Of a DNA stretch of 64,000 nucleotides, positions 16,550 to 26,036 are shown piece by piece. This DNA comes from an uncultured Bacteroidales bacterium (GTDB lineage Bacteria; Bacteroidota; Bacteroidia; Bacteroidales; Muribaculaceae), in assembly GCA_902776835.1 (NCBI GenBank), contig CACYRK010000009.1, positions 1 to 64,000 of the forward strand. The letters are read 5' to 3'. The translations under genes and the position numbers were made by a program. The notes below the pieces were generated by a model, which searched no databases, had not been told where the DNA came from, and worked only from the letters and a program-made list of their open reading frames with translations. Numbering within the stretch: the first letter of the stretch is position 1; the number at the start of each line of letters is the position of its first letter.

Positions 16550-17401
16550 ATGGCAAAAAAAGGTTTAGTGCTCGAGGGTGGGGCAATGCGCGGGCTGTAC
16601 ACCGCGGGCATCCTCGACGTGATGATGGAGCACGGCATCGACTTCGACGGCATCGTCGGCGTGTCGGCCGGCGCTGCCTTTGGCTGTAACTACAAGTCGG
16701 GTCAGGCAGGCCGTGTGATCCGTTACAACAAGCGTTTTGCTCGCGATAAGCGCTATTGCAGCATGCGCTCGCTCATCACCACTGGAAACATTTATAACGC
16801 CGATTTTTGCTATCATGTGGTGCCGCGCGAGTACGACATCTTCAACTTCGCCGCCTTCGAGGCCAACCCCATGGAGTATTGGGTGGTGTGCATCGACGTC
16901 GACAGTGGCGAGCCGGTGTACCAGCGTTGCGACAAGGGCGATGATGAGTTTCTGGAGTGGATTCGCGCCTCGTGCTCGATGCCGCTGGTGTCGCGCCCGG
17001 TGACCATAGGCGAGCATCGCCTGCTCGATGGCGGGTTGGCCGACTCGATGCCGCTGCAATGGTTTCAGAGCCAGGGCTATGACCGCAATGTGGTGATTCT
17101 CACTCGTCCGGCGGGATACGTCAAGGAGCCTGTGGGCCACCGGCGGGCGTTGCGCTGGTTGCTGCGCCGCTATCCTGTGGTGGCACAGGCCCTGCTGCAG
17201 CGCCATGAGTTGTATAACGCTCAGTTGCAATACGTTGCGCAGCAAGAGCAATTGGGCAACACCTTGGTTTTTCGCCCCGATCCGCCACTCACCATAGGCC
17301 ACACCTGCCACGACCCGGAACAGATGCAAGCCACCTACGAGCAGGGCCGCCGACACGGCGAGCAGCGCATCGATGAGGTGGCGGCATTCCTGCGAGTGTA
17401 A
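16550..17401 (+). CDS. Patatin-like phospholipase
   Basis: The 283-residue protein holds all patatin-fold catalytic elements: the oxyanion loop LEGGAMRG (residues 8-15), the nucleophile elbow GVSAG (Ser about 40) and the Asp of LLDGGLADS (about 161). It has no signal peptide, so it is probably cytoplasmic, like the RssA/YlbK/YjjU group of acyl hydrolases. The substrate is unknown. It is the third gene of the recX-comF run and shares its orientation. Confidence 0.92.
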   Translation: MAKKGLVLEGGAMRGLYTAGILDVMMEHGIDFDGIVGVSAGAAFGCNYKSGQAGRVIRYNKRFARDKRYCSMRSLITTGNIYNADFCYHVVPREYDIFNFAAFEANPMEYWVVCIDVDSGEPVYQRCDKGDDEFLEWIRASCSMPLVSRPVTIGEHRLLDGGLADSMPLQWFQSQGYDRNVVILTRPAGYVKEPVGHRRALRWLLRRYPVVAQALLQRHELYNAQLQYVAQQEQLGNTLVFRPDPPLTIGHTCHDPEQMQATYEQGRRHGEQRIDEVAAFLRV

Positions 17402-17461
17402 AAAATCGCTAATCGATGACATTTCGCTGTCGTTTTGCTTGATGTTAAAGCCACTTTTTTG

Positions 17462-17469
17462 TACTTTTG
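17462..17469 (+). promoter_or_regulatory. -7 box TACTTTTG, pyrE
   Basis: Perfect TAnnTTTG, 29 bases before ATG 17499. It separates pyrE from the recX run. Confidence 0.65.
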
Positions 17470-17498
17470 CGCCAATAAACATAAAACAAACACGCATT

Positions 17499-18149
17499 AT
17501 GAAGAACGTTGACCAACTGCTGGCCGAAAAACTGCTTGAAATCAGTGCAATTAAACTTCAGCCCGACAATCCCTTTGTTTGGGCTTCGGGATGGAATTCA
17601 CCTATTTATACCGACAACCGCAAGACGCTGTCGTTTCCCGACATCCGCAACTTCATCAAGGTGGAACTGTCGAGACTCATCATGGAAAACTTTGGCGATG
17701 CCGAGGTGGTAGCCGGCGTGGCTACGGGAGCCATTCCGCAAGGAGCCCTCGTGGCCGACACGCTCAGCCTGCCCTTTGTGTACGTGCGCTCGAGCCCCAA
17801 GGACCACGGGTTGGAAAACCTTATCGAGGGCAATATCAAGCCCGGACAGAAGGTCGTTATCGTCGAAGACCTGGTGTCGACGGGCAAGAGTAGCCTGAAG
17901 GCCGCCCAGGCGCTGCGCGACGCGGGCGCCGAGGTGGTGGGCATGGTGGCGATGTTCACCTACGAATTTCCCATTGCCGCCGAGGCGTTTGAGCAAGAGG
18001 GCGTGAAACTGTTCACCATCACCAACTACAGCGCTATGATTAAGGCTGCCGTCGCCACCAACTATATCAAGGAGAGCGACGTGGTGACCTTGCAGCAATG
18101 GCGCGACGACCCGGCTGGCTGGGTGCCTAACAAAGCAAAAATCGACTAA
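17499..18149 (+). CDS. pyrE: Orotate phosphoribosyltransferase
   Basis: A 216-residue protein of usual length. It joins orotate to PRPP to give OMP in pyrimidine synthesis. The PRPP loop is VVIVEDLVSTGKSS, and the orotate/PRPP contacts FVWASGWNSPIYTDNR and VAGVATGAIPQGAL are intact. It has its own promoter and is followed after 11 bases by the SRPBCC gene, a common pairing in Bacteroidales. Confidence 0.97.
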   Translation: MKNVDQLLAEKLLEISAIKLQPDNPFVWASGWNSPIYTDNRKTLSFPDIRNFIKVELSRLIMENFGDAEVVAGVATGAIPQGALVADTLSLPFVYVRSSPKDHGLENLIEGNIKPGQKVVIVEDLVSTGKSSLKAAQALRDAGAEVVGMVAMFTYEFPIAAEAFEQEGVKLFTITNYSAMIKAAVATNYIKESDVVTLQQWRDDPAGWVPNKAKID

Positions 18150-18160
18150 TCAGCAACATT

Positions 18161-18604
18161 ATGGAATCTTACAAAAGCGAGCCGCACAACATCGAGTGCG
18201 GAATCAGTACTGTATACGAGAAACTCAGCCATCTGGACGTGTTTCAAAATATGATCGACACCAACCGCGACAAACTCCCCCCAGAGGCTCTTGAGAACCT
18301 CGACAAGGTGCGTATCGAGGGCGATGCGATTGTCATCAATTCGCCCATGGGCGACGTGCGTCTGGTCGTGGACCACGAAAAATGCGTTGACCCCAACCGC
18401 ATTGTCTACACCGCCGAGCAAACACCAATAGAGTTCAACATGGCGATTGACTTGCAGCCAGTTGACGACGACAACACGCAACTCGTGGCCGCCATGGAAC
18501 TCGACCTGCCGTTCTTCCTCAAGGGCATGGTGGGCTCGCAACTCGGGATGGCAGCCGAGAAATTCGGCGAGATGCTCAGCATGATCCCGTATAATCGGCT
18601 GTAG
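18161..18604 (+). CDS. SRPBCC (START-like) fold protein
   Basis: A 147-residue protein in which a beta-rich core (AIVINSPMGDVRLVVD, RIVYTAEQTPIEFNMAIDL, TQLVAAMELDLPFFLKGMV) is closed by a long C-terminal helix (QLGMAAEKFGEMLSMIPY). This is the helix-grip fold that encloses a hydrophobic ligand. The ligand is unknown. It is cotranscribed with pyrE and is usually found there in this group. Confidence 0.85.
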   Translation: MESYKSEPHNIECGISTVYEKLSHLDVFQNMIDTNRDKLPPEALENLDKVRIEGDAIVINSPMGDVRLVVDHEKCVDPNRIVYTAEQTPIEFNMAIDLQPVDDDNTQLVAAMELDLPFFLKGMVGSQLGMAAEKFGEMLSMIPYNRL

Positions 18605-18608
18605 CCGA

Positions 18609-18672
18609 TTGCAGATTACAGATTATAGATTATAGATTATAGATTATAGATTATAGATTATAGATTATAGAT
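18609..18672. repeat. 7-base TAGATTA tandem array
   Basis: About eight copies of GATTATA/TAGATTA, with CAGATTA variants at the left end. It lies just past the SRPBCC stop. The reverse complement of the array at 48871-48908 uses the same unit. Confidence 0.88.
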
Positions 18673-18700
18673 AACAGGTTCATTGATAAGGGACTGTGTT

Positions 18701-18731
18701 AAAAATCCCCCTCAAACGAGGGGGATTTTTC
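18701..18731. terminator. Bidirectional terminator between pyrE operon and cydB
   Basis: AAAAATCCCCCTC, loop AAAC, GAGGGGGATTTTT. With A and T runs on both sides of a strong stem, it can stop the rightward pyrE transcript and the leftward cydAB transcript. Confidence 0.9.
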
Positions 18732-18761
18732 GTTATGTTTGATATGTGCTAAACGTAGTTG

Positions 18762-19901
18762 TTAGTACTTGTGGTCGGTGTTTTCGAGTTCGTCGCGCGT
18801 GATGTTGTCGTCGTCCATCTTGTACCAGCAGTAGCCTATGTAGCCCACCACAAACGGCACTAAGATCGACACTATGCTCATCACCGTGAGGGTGAACTCG
18901 CTCGACGAACTGTTGCGCAGCGTGAGCGACGACTGAATGTCGAGCAGCGACGGATAATAGGCCGTGTTGTCATAGCCCATGACCAAAAACAGTGTGAGGA
19001 CCACCAGCACGGTGCCGATGCCGGTGTGCCAGATGCCGTGCGAGTAAGCCGGAACCATGACGCTCTTGCCGATGCCCCACAGCACCATTGCCACGCCAAT
19101 CAGGAAAATGATTGCCAGCCACCACATTTCCACGTAGTTGCGCAAGTAGCAGTATTCCTGCAACTGGGTGACACCAATTTCGTCATAAATTACGCCCGAC
19201 TGCAGGAAGACCACGGCCATAGTGGCCAAAAAGAGCACTACAAAGATTGCTCCGTTGACTTTCAGCAACTGGCGCTGCTTGACGAACACCGTCTCGTCGT
19301 CGATGTTGTTGATGAAGTAAAGCGATGCCAAGGTTCGCACCAGGAAGAGCACCATCAGGCCGAAGAGCAGGTTTTTCCAACTGGCCAGCGCCTCCAGGCC
19401 GTGCAGCGGGCCCCAGGTGCTGATGGTCGCCGCCTGAACGTTGAGGATGTTGCTCTTGGTGACTGTGAACTCGGCGCCGAAAAACATCGTTGCCACGGCC
19501 ACGCCCAGCAGCAGAGGCCCAGCAAAGCCGTTGATAATCAGTAGGGTGTCGTAGAACCGCGTGCCGTACACGTTGCCTTTTTTGCGGCGATACTCGAAAC
19601 TGATGGCTTGAATCACAAAACTCAGCAAAATGAGCATCCACAGCCAGTAAGCGCCGCCGAAACTGGTGGAGTAGAATAGCGGGAACGACGCGAAGAAGGC
19701 GCCGCCAAAGGTCACCAGCGTGGTGAATGTCAACTCCCATTTGCGCCCCAGCGAGTTAATCAGCAGTGAGCGCTCGTCGCCGTCGCGGTGGTGCATCAGC
19801 ATCGACTCGCCGCCCTGTACAAAGAGCAGAAACACCAGCAAGGCGCCGAGCAGCGAGATGATAAACCACCAGTAGTTTTGCAGTAGTGTGTAAGTGTCCA
19901 T
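18762..19901 (-). CDS. cydB: Cytochrome bd ubiquinol oxidase subunit II
   Basis: A 379-residue integral membrane protein with about nine spans. The start MDTYTLLQNYWWFIISLLGALLVF and the pattern FVQGGESMLM are typical of CydB. With CydA it forms the high-affinity quinol oxidase of the inner membrane, which reduces oxygen to water without pumping protons. It sits 20 bases after cydA and is the last gene of the leftward operon DUF4492-cydA-cydB. Confidence 0.95.
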   Translation of the reverse strand: MDTYTLLQNYWWFIISLLGALLVFLLFVQGGESMLMHHRDGDERSLLINSLGRKWELTFTTLVTFGGAFFASFPLFYSTSFGGAYWLWMLILLSFVIQAISFEYRRKKGNVYGTRFYDTLLIINGFAGPLLLGVAVATMFFGAEFTVTKSNILNVQAATISTWGPLHGLEALASWKNLLFGLMVLFLVRTLASLYFINNIDDETVFVKQRQLLKVNGAIFVVLFLATMAVVFLQSGVIYDEIGVTQLQEYCYLRNYVEMWWLAIIFLIGVAMVLWGIGKSVMVPAYSHGIWHTGIGTVLVVLTLFLVMGYDNTAYYPSLLDIQSSLTLRNSSSSEFTLTVMSIVSILVPFVVGYIGYCWYKMDDDNITRDELENTDHKY

Positions 19902-19921
19902 ATTATAACTTGTGTCGAATG

Positions 19922-21499
19922 TTAGTTGTTAATTTTGTCGAGGTCGGTGAGCGACTTGCGGCTGATTTGCCGGCAGATAATGCTCACGTCGGCGATGAGC
20001 AGCGCGGTGAACACCACGGCGAAAATCCAGAACGTGGTTTGCACGTATCCTGCGCTGAGGTCGCTGATAGCCACTTTGTTAGGCATGAGGTCTTGGATGG
20101 TCCACGGCTGGCGTCCCACCTCGGCCACAATCCATCCGCTGGCGCTGCACAGGTAGGTGAGCGGGATGGTGATGATGCACAGCCAGTACCACAGCCGCGA
20201 CCATTTCTTGCCGTCGACAATCGCCGGCTTGTAGACAAAGAGCAGTGCAATGAGCAGGAAGGCCATCAGGTATCCGCCCACGGTGACCATGAAGTGGAAG
20301 GTGTAGAACGTCAGTGGCACGTCGGGTATGGCCTCCTCGGGCGAGTCGAGGTAGCCGTAGCCGAAGTATTTGAAGTCGGCATTGATGGCCTTGTGCAGGC
20401 TGTCGACCGCCACTTTGTTGCCGGCTCGGCTCGCCACGTCGTATTGCGCGATAAGTTCCTGCAGTTGCTTGCCTCGCTGCATGCGCTCGGCATAGGGCAC
20501 GGTGTTCAGCGGCTTGCCATTGCTGTCGTAACTCACGCCGTTCAGGATGTCCTCGATGCCCGGCACAAAGGCGTTGGGGTCGTGTGTGGCAAGGAACGAC
20601 AGTCCGTAAGGTATTGAGATGTCGAAGATGTAGGGGTTCTCGTTGTTGCCCGGTTTCTTGGCCGGGTTGAGGATGCCTGCCGCCACAATCGACTGCTTGA
20701 AGTCGCCCTTGTAGAGGCCCTCCATGGCCGCCAACTTCATGGGTTGGTACTTAGCCACGGTGACGGCGCTCGAGTCGCCGGTGATGCTGGTGAGCACAAT
20801 GCCGATCACGCCCACCCATGCGCCCACCTTGAGGCTGCGCTGGCAGTGCGCCACATTGCGCTTGCGGAGCAGCATCCAGCCGCACACGCCCACCACAAAC
20901 ACGCCGCCCAGCGTCCACGCGCTAAGCACAGTGTGGAAGAATTTGCTCATCGCCATCGGCGAGCAAGCCACCGCCCAGAAACTCGTCATCTCGTTGCGCA
21001 TCGTGGCCGGATTGAACTCGCAGCCAGTGGGATACTGCATCCATGCATTGGCTACCAAAATCCACAGTGCCGACAGCGTGGCGCCGATGGCTGTGAGCCA
21101 CGTCGAAGCCAGGTGGAAGCGCGGACTCACTTTTTTCCAGCCGAAGAACATCACTGCGATGAACGTCGACTCCATAAAGAAGGCCAGGATGCCCTCGATG
21201 GCCAGCGGAGCGCCGAAGATGTCGCCCACAAACCAACTGTAGTTTGACCAATTAGTGCCAAACTCAAACTCCAGGATGATGCCCGTGGCAACGCCGATGG
21301 CAAAGTTCACGCCGAAGATTGTCATCCAAAACTTGGTCGTCGCAAGCCATTTCTCACTCTTGGTGCGGTGATAGATGGTCTCCATGATAGCCACGATGAC
21401 TCCCAAGCCAAGCGTGAGCGGCACGAAGAGCCAGTGGTAAATCGCCGTAAGCGCAAATTGCGCCCTCGACCAGTCAACTACATTTACTAATTCGTTCAT
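19922..21499 (-). CDS. cydA: Cytochrome bd ubiquinol oxidase subunit I
   Basis: The 525-residue protein carries the haem-binding subunit features: the axial His in FALTAIYHWLFVPLTLGL (about residue 21), the conserved Glu in LAFFMESTFIAVMFFGW, the second His in SKFFHTVLSAW, and a periplasmic quinol loop with GLYKGDF. FHFMVTVGG near residue 385 supplies the Met ligand region. ATG 21499 is preferred over a TTG at 21505. Such oxidases let gut anaerobes scavenge trace oxygen. Confidence 0.96.
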   Translation of the reverse strand: MNELVNVVDWSRAQFALTAIYHWLFVPLTLGLGVIVAIMETIYHRTKSEKWLATTKFWMTIFGVNFAIGVATGIILEFEFGTNWSNYSWFVGDIFGAPLAIEGILAFFMESTFIAVMFFGWKKVSPRFHLASTWLTAIGATLSALWILVANAWMQYPTGCEFNPATMRNEMTSFWAVACSPMAMSKFFHTVLSAWTLGGVFVVGVCGWMLLRKRNVAHCQRSLKVGAWVGVIGIVLTSITGDSSAVTVAKYQPMKLAAMEGLYKGDFKQSIVAAGILNPAKKPGNNENPYIFDISIPYGLSFLATHDPNAFVPGIEDILNGVSYDSNGKPLNTVPYAERMQRGKQLQELIAQYDVASRAGNKVAVDSLHKAINADFKYFGYGYLDSPEEAIPDVPLTFYTFHFMVTVGGYLMAFLLIALLFVYKPAIVDGKKWSRLWYWLCIITIPLTYLCSASGWIVAEVGRQPWTIQDLMPNKVAISDLSAGYVQTTFWIFAVVFTALLIADVSIICRQISRKSLTDLDKINN

Positions 21500-21526
21500 A
21501 TCCAATAGTTTTAAAATGTTGTCAAC

Positions 21527-21772
21527 TTATGGCTGGTGTCCCTTGTCGATCAGTTCATGCCGCACATAGTCGGCCTTTTCCTGGTCGTTGCTGGCCACCG
21601 TGTTGAGGAAATTGGGGAAGAAAATAAACTTGATGACCACGAAAAACACAAAGAGTTTTATCGCGATAATCAGCCACAACGTTCGCCCCAGGGTCATTGC
21701 CCTGAAGCCGTCGAGGTAAAAGTAGAATATGCGGCTGAGCCAGTTGTTGCCGCGTAATTGCTCCCGTTCCAT
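21527..21772 (-). CDS. DUF4492 small membrane protein of the cydAB operon
   Basis: An 81-residue protein with one strong span (LWLIIAIKLFVFFVVIKFIFFPNFL, about residues 31-55), a basic aromatic N terminus (WLSRIFYFYLDGFRAM) and a charged C terminus. The family sits just upstream of cydA across Bacteroidota, as here, with a 27-base gap. By analogy with the small CydX subunit of Proteobacteria it may be an accessory subunit, but the sequences are not related that I can see. Confidence 0.88.
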   Translation of the reverse strand: MEREQLRGNNWLSRIFYFYLDGFRAMTLGRTLWLIIAIKLFVFFVVIKFIFFPNFLNTVASNDQEKADYVRHELIDKGHQP

Positions 21773-21791
21773 TTCTTGAAAAATCTAATCG

Positions 21792-21799
21792 CAAAAATA
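21792..21799 (-). promoter_or_regulatory. -7 box TATTTTTG, DUF4492-cydAB
   Basis: The plus strand reads CAAAAATA, 19 bases before ATG 21772. It fits TAnnTTTG. Confidence 0.55.
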
Positions 21800-21953
21800 A
21801 TCATTTTGCGCAATATTTCAAAATATTTGTGTCGTTTTTCTTCGAATGGCACATTTTTTATGTTCTGCACGAGCCATGGTAGCGAGGCTTACGAGACTGT
21901 GTCTCGCAATACACATCGACACGCTGAGACAGTGCCCTGGCTTCTTATGCTTA

Positions 21954-22805
21954 TTAGGGGTGGGTGGCGGTGGCAAAGCGGTCGTTGCCGTAGTGGTCGC
22001 GCACGATTGCGATGTCGTCGAAGCCGCTGCTGTTGAGCAACTTGCGCATCGCATTGCCCATCTGCTGGTTGATTTCGAGATACAGCCGTCCGCCGGGCAC
22101 CAGGGCGTCCATGGCGTAGCGCGCGATGGCCGTGTAGAAGCGCAGCGGGTCGGCATCGGGCACAAAAAGCGCCCCGGCCGGCTCGTAATTGAGCACATTG
22201 GCCTCGATGGTGGCGCGCTCGCTCTCCATGACGTAGGGCGGGTTGCTCACCAGCACGTCGAGGCTGGGGTGGGACGGCGACGGCAGGGTGAGGATGTCGG
22301 CCTGCTCAAAGTCCACCTTGACGCCCAGCGCGGCGGCGTTTTCGCGGGCCACGGCCAGCGCGTCGTCGCTGATGTCGATGGCCGAGACCTGTGCAAAGCG
22401 CAAGGCGCGCGCCAAGGCGATGGCGATGCAGCCACTTCCGGTGCCCACGTCGAGCACGCGCAGGTCGGCACGCGAGCCGAGTTGGTCGACCACCATGTCG
22501 ACCAGTTGCTCGGTCTCGGGCCGCGGAATGAGTGTTGCGGGCGTCACCTTGAAGTTGTGGCCGTGAAATCGCGCCACGCCCAGGATGTACTGCAGCGGCT
22601 CGTGGCGCAGCAGCCGCGTGGCCACCGCCTGGATTTGCTCGGCCATAAAGTCCGGCACGTCGAAGTCGCCGCGAATCACCACATCCACCGGCGTGTAGTG
22701 CAGCACCTCTTCCATCACCACGCGCGTCATAGCATCCACCTCCTCAGCGGGATAGGCACCGCGCAACCGTGCCTTAAACCCATTCACAACATCATAGACT
22801 GTCAT
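21954..22805 (-). CDS. prmC: Release factor N5-glutamine methyltransferase
   Basis: The 283-residue protein has an N-terminal helical substrate domain (about 1-80, with PLQYILGVARFHG) and a SAM methyltransferase domain. The SAM motif is VLDVGTGSGCIAIALA and the catalytic NPPY sits in VLVSNPPYVMESE. IPRPETEQLVD is the family signature. It methylates the GGQ glutamine of release factors. The start at 22805 is fixed by a -7 box at 22833-22840. Confidence 0.96.
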   Translation of the reverse strand: MTVYDVVNGFKARLRGAYPAEEVDAMTRVVMEEVLHYTPVDVVIRGDFDVPDFMAEQIQAVATRLLRHEPLQYILGVARFHGHNFKVTPATLIPRPETEQLVDMVVDQLGSRADLRVLDVGTGSGCIAIALARALRFAQVSAIDISDDALAVARENAAALGVKVDFEQADILTLPSPSHPSLDVLVSNPPYVMESERATIEANVLNYEPAGALFVPDADPLRFYTAIARYAMDALVPGGRLYLEINQQMGNAMRKLLNSSGFDDIAIVRDHYGNDRFATATHP

Positions 22806-22832
22806 CGTTGTAATTTTTTGTTTTTGAATTTT

Positions 22833-22840
22833 CAAAATTA
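22833..22840 (-). promoter_or_regulatory. -7 box TAATTTTG, prmC
   Basis: The plus strand reads CAAAATTA, 27 bases before ATG 22805. Confidence 0.65.
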
Positions 22841-23022
22841 CGTTTTTTCCCCCATATCAACAGTGCTGCGACCGTTAAAAAGGTGTAAAATTGCGGTGAT
22901 TACATTTTAATATCTTAAATGCTTCACGCTATGTGGCCACTAATGAGTAATTTTACACGCTAAAAATTGCGCCTTTTCCGTTATTTGTTAGAGCGGAAGG
23001 GTCGCGACGCAAATTTTTTTTG

Positions 23023-23030
23023 TAACTTTG
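23023..23030 (+). promoter_or_regulatory. -7 box TAACTTTG, DUF6242 operon
   Basis: Perfect box, 22 bases before ATG 23053. It probably drives the whole DUF6242-DUF6089-uppS-bamA-ompH run. Confidence 0.7.
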
Positions 23031-23052
23031 CAACTTGATTATTATCGAAACG

Positions 23053-24546
23053 ATGACTTACAAGAGTTTTTTACTATATCTCACGCTGGGAGTGGCACTG
23101 ATGCTCTCGGCCACGTCGTGCAACAAGGACGACGATGACGACGGCACGGTGACCTACATCTACAGCACGAGCACCACCAGCGGCTTGGTGACCTCGTTCA
23201 AACTCAAGGCCAACAGCAATGTGATGGCCCACCTCGACTCGGTGTTTTTCACCATCGACCCCGAGCGGCATGTCATCTACAATGCCGACTCGCTGCCGGT
23301 GGGCACCAACGTCACTGCCCTGCTGCCCACGCTGGAGTTCAACACCGGCGTGAGCAAGGCTGTGCTGCAAGACATTACCAGCGGCGAGGAGGTGACCTAT
23401 GTCACCAACATGACCGACAGCATCAACTTCAAGCACCTCATCTCGCTTGTGGTTACGCCTGCCGACCCCACCGCGCCCACCATGACCTATAGCGTCAAGG
23501 TGAACGTACACCAGGTGGAGCCCGACTCTATAGTGTGGTCGCGCAACAAGCAGAGCACGCTGCCGGGCGCTGTCGACGACCTGGAGCAGCGCTTTGCCAC
23601 CCTCAACGGCCAGTTGCTGTGCTTCCGTGTAACTAACGACCATCAGATGCGACTCGCCACGGCCGACAGCCCCGACGGCCCGTGGACCGACGAGGCTTTC
23701 CTCCCCGATGAGGACCCCAGTGTAGGCTTCAACCCGAACCTTCAGAGTCTTACATCCACCGGCTCGCTACTTTATTGCCTCGACATAAACGGACGCCTCT
23801 ACACCAGCGCCGACGGCCGCCAGTGGAATGACACCGGAGTGCGGTGGCAAACGATGATTGGCGCATACGATAACACCGTGCTTGGCATCGCCAACATCGA
23901 CGGCTCGTTATATCACGATGTGTATCCCCAGCCCGATGGCTTTGAACTCACGGAAATCGACACGAAATTCCCCGTCACCCTGGCCACCGACATGGTGCTC
24001 GCCACCAACACGTGGGCCTTGGCTCCCCAGGGCGTGATTGTGGGCGGAATAACGTCGACGGGCGATTTTACCAATGCCGCTTGGGGCTACGACGGCAAGC
24101 GCTGGGCCGTGATTTCCGGCCAAAACAACGCCTTGCCTCGCCTGGCCCGTGCCACGATGTTCAGTTATTACTCGGCCACGATCAACAGCACAACGCTCAA
24201 GTCGACGTTGCACCCCACCTGGTATGTGGTGGGAGGCGTGCTCGCCGATCACACGATGAACCGCGACACCTACATCAGCACCGACCAGGGCATCAGTTGG
24301 ACCAAGGCCGGCAATATGCTTCAGATTCCGGAGTCGATGCCCTCGCTGCAATTTGTGCAGGCATTTGTCTACAGCACCACCATGACCACCACTGCGCCAC
24401 GTGCTCCGCGACGCATCAGCCAGGCCATCACGCAATGGGATTGCCCGTGGGTTTACCTCTTCGGCTCTTTCGGCGAGTCAGACCAGATGCAGTACACTGG
24501 ATGGAAGGGCGTGCTCAACCGTCTCACCTTTAAACCGTTATATTAA
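23053..24546 (+). CDS. DUF6242 family lipoprotein
   Basis: A 497-residue protein with a lipoprotein signal ending in LSATSC and an acidic run NKDDDDDG that resembles a surface-export signal. The N-terminal part (about 30-150) looks like an Ig-like or Pkd-type strand domain. The rest has repeated propeller-like strands with RLYTSADGRQW and TYISTDQGISW, Asp-box-like motifs. I recognise the family as DUF6242 from its place next to DUF6089. Function unknown. It leads the outer-membrane assembly cluster, only 11 bases before the next gene. Confidence 0.85.
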   Translation: MTYKSFLLYLTLGVALMLSATSCNKDDDDDGTVTYIYSTSTTSGLVTSFKLKANSNVMAHLDSVFFTIDPERHVIYNADSLPVGTNVTALLPTLEFNTGVSKAVLQDITSGEEVTYVTNMTDSINFKHLISLVVTPADPTAPTMTYSVKVNVHQVEPDSIVWSRNKQSTLPGAVDDLEQRFATLNGQLLCFRVTNDHQMRLATADSPDGPWTDEAFLPDEDPSVGFNPNLQSLTSTGSLLYCLDINGRLYTSADGRQWNDTGVRWQTMIGAYDNTVLGIANIDGSLYHDVYPQPDGFELTEIDTKFPVTLATDMVLATNTWALAPQGVIVGGITSTGDFTNAAWGYDGKRWAVISGQNNALPRLARATMFSYYSATINSTTLKSTLHPTWYVVGGVLADHTMNRDTYISTDQGISWTKAGNMLQIPESMPSLQFVQAFVYSTTMTTTAPRAPRRISQAITQWDCPWVYLFGSFGESDQMQYTGWKGVLNRLTFKPLY

Positions 24547-24557
24547 TCACTCGCGAT

Positions 24558-25235
24558 ATGAAACACCAGTTTCGCCTCTACTTGCTCTTGCTTGCCCTCG
24601 CACTTGTTGCCGGGGTGGCTCGCGCGCAGGACTACCGCTTTGAGGTGGGTCCCCGCTTGGGCATGAGCGGCTATCTGGGCGACGTGAGCCAGTCGAATGT
24701 GTGGCAGCATCCGGGCCTGGTGGGCGGCGGCTCGCTGCGATACATCTTCAACAGTCGCCTGGCTGTCAAGGCCAATCTCGACTATGCCCACATCAGCGGC
24801 AACAGCGACGACCTCGACAACAAATACCCCGGCGAGCCGCGCTACGAGTTTGGCTCGAGCCTCTTCGACCTGGGTGTTCAAGGCGAGTTCAACTTCTTCA
24901 GTTTCGGTTCCGGACCGCGCTACAAGCAATACAAGCGCATCTCGCCCTACATCACTGTGGGCCTGGGCGCCGTGCTGGCCTCGAGTGGCGGCAACACCGC
25001 CGTGTCGATGACCGTGCCCCTGGGCGTGGGTGTGAAATATAAGTTCAAAGACCGCCTGAACTTCTCGTTGGAGTTTACCATGCGCAAGGAGTTCAGCGAC
25101 AAGATTGACAACCTGAGCGACCTGTACGGTATCAAGCACTCGTTTGCCAAGAATACCGACTGGTACTCCTTTACCGTTTTCTCCGTAACCTACGAGTTCA
25201 GCAAGCGGTGCGTGAAATGCCACTATGTCGATTAG
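24558..25235 (+). CDS. DUF6089 family outer-membrane barrel protein
   Basis: A 225-residue protein with a signal peptide (LLALALVAGVARAQ) followed by amphipathic strands: YRFEVGPRLGMSGYLGDVSQ, SLRYIFNSRLAVKANLDYAH, SPYITVGLGAVLA, GVGVKYKFKDRLNFSLEFTM. This is the eight-strand barrel look of the PorT/OmpX-like DUF6089 family. It sits between DUF6242 and uppS, as in related genomes. Function unknown; a role near the assembly machine is inferred from context. Confidence 0.87.
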   Translation: MKHQFRLYLLLLALALVAGVARAQDYRFEVGPRLGMSGYLGDVSQSNVWQHPGLVGGGSLRYIFNSRLAVKANLDYAHISGNSDDLDNKYPGEPRYEFGSSLFDLGVQGEFNFFSFGSGPRYKQYKRISPYITVGLGAVLASSGGNTAVSMTVPLGVGVKYKFKDRLNFSLEFTMRKEFSDKIDNLSDLYGIKHSFAKNTDWYSFTVFSVTYEFSKRCVKCHYVD

Positions 25236-25262
25236 TAACCACACATCAAAACACTGAAAATC

Positions 25263-26024
25263 ATGTCGATCAACACCGATAACCTCGATTCTAACCGCAT
25301 CCCGCGCCACGTGGCCATCATCATGGATGGCAACGGTCGCTGGGCTAAGGAGCATGGCCGCGAGCGTGGCTTTGGCCACGAGAATGGCGTGACCACGGTG
25401 CGCCGCATTACCGAGGTGGCCTCGCAACTGGGCGTTCAATACCTCACGCTCTACACCTTCTCGACCGAGAACTGGAACCGGCCGCAGGCCGAGGTCGACA
25501 TGCTGATGCATCTGGTGGTCACGGCCATCGAGCAGCAAACGCCCGACCTGATAGCCAACAATGTGCGACTCACCACCATCGGCGACTTGGCGCGCATGCC
25601 ACAGTTTGCCCGCGAGCGCCTGGAGCGCTGCATGGCCGACACCTCGCACTGCACCGGCTTGGTGCTGTGCCTGGCGCTGAGTTACTCGGCCCGCTGGGAA
25701 ATCGTGGAGGCCTGCCGCAACATTGCCCGCCAGGCCCAGGACGGCAGCATCGCCCCCGGCGACATCGACGAGCAACTCTTTTCCCGCCACCTCGCCACGG
25801 CCGACATGCCCGACCCCGACCTGCTCATACGCACCGGCGGCGACCTGCGCATCAGCAACTACCTGCTGTGGCAAATCGCCTACAGCGAACTGTATTTCAC
25901 CGCCAAGTATTGGCCCGACTTTAGCGAGCAGGACTTTGTCGACGCCATCGTCGACTTCCAGGCTCGTGAGCGGCGCTACGGCAAAACGAGCGAACAAATC
26001 AAGAACGAAAACACTACAGCATAG
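25263..26024 (+). CDS. uppS: Isoprenyl (undecaprenyl diphosphate) synthase
   Basis: A 253-residue cis-prenyltransferase. The Asp of AIIMDGNGRWA binds magnesium, GFGHENG contacts pyrophosphate, and TLYTFSTENWNRP and LLIRTGGDLRISNYLLWQIAYSELYF are family blocks. It condenses isopentenyl diphosphates into the C55 carrier needed for peptidoglycan, O-antigen and capsule. The bamA gene starts 12 bases after its stop, so lipid carrier and outer-membrane assembly are expressed together. Confidence 0.97.
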   Translation: MSINTDNLDSNRIPRHVAIIMDGNGRWAKEHGRERGFGHENGVTTVRRITEVASQLGVQYLTLYTFSTENWNRPQAEVDMLMHLVVTAIEQQTPDLIANNVRLTTIGDLARMPQFARERLERCMADTSHCTGLVLCLALSYSARWEIVEACRNIARQAQDGSIAPGDIDEQLFSRHLATADMPDPDLLIRTGGDLRISNYLLWQIAYSELYFTAKYWPDFSEQDFVDAIVDFQARERRYGKTSEQIKNENTTA

Positions 26025-26036
26025 CATACTATAACG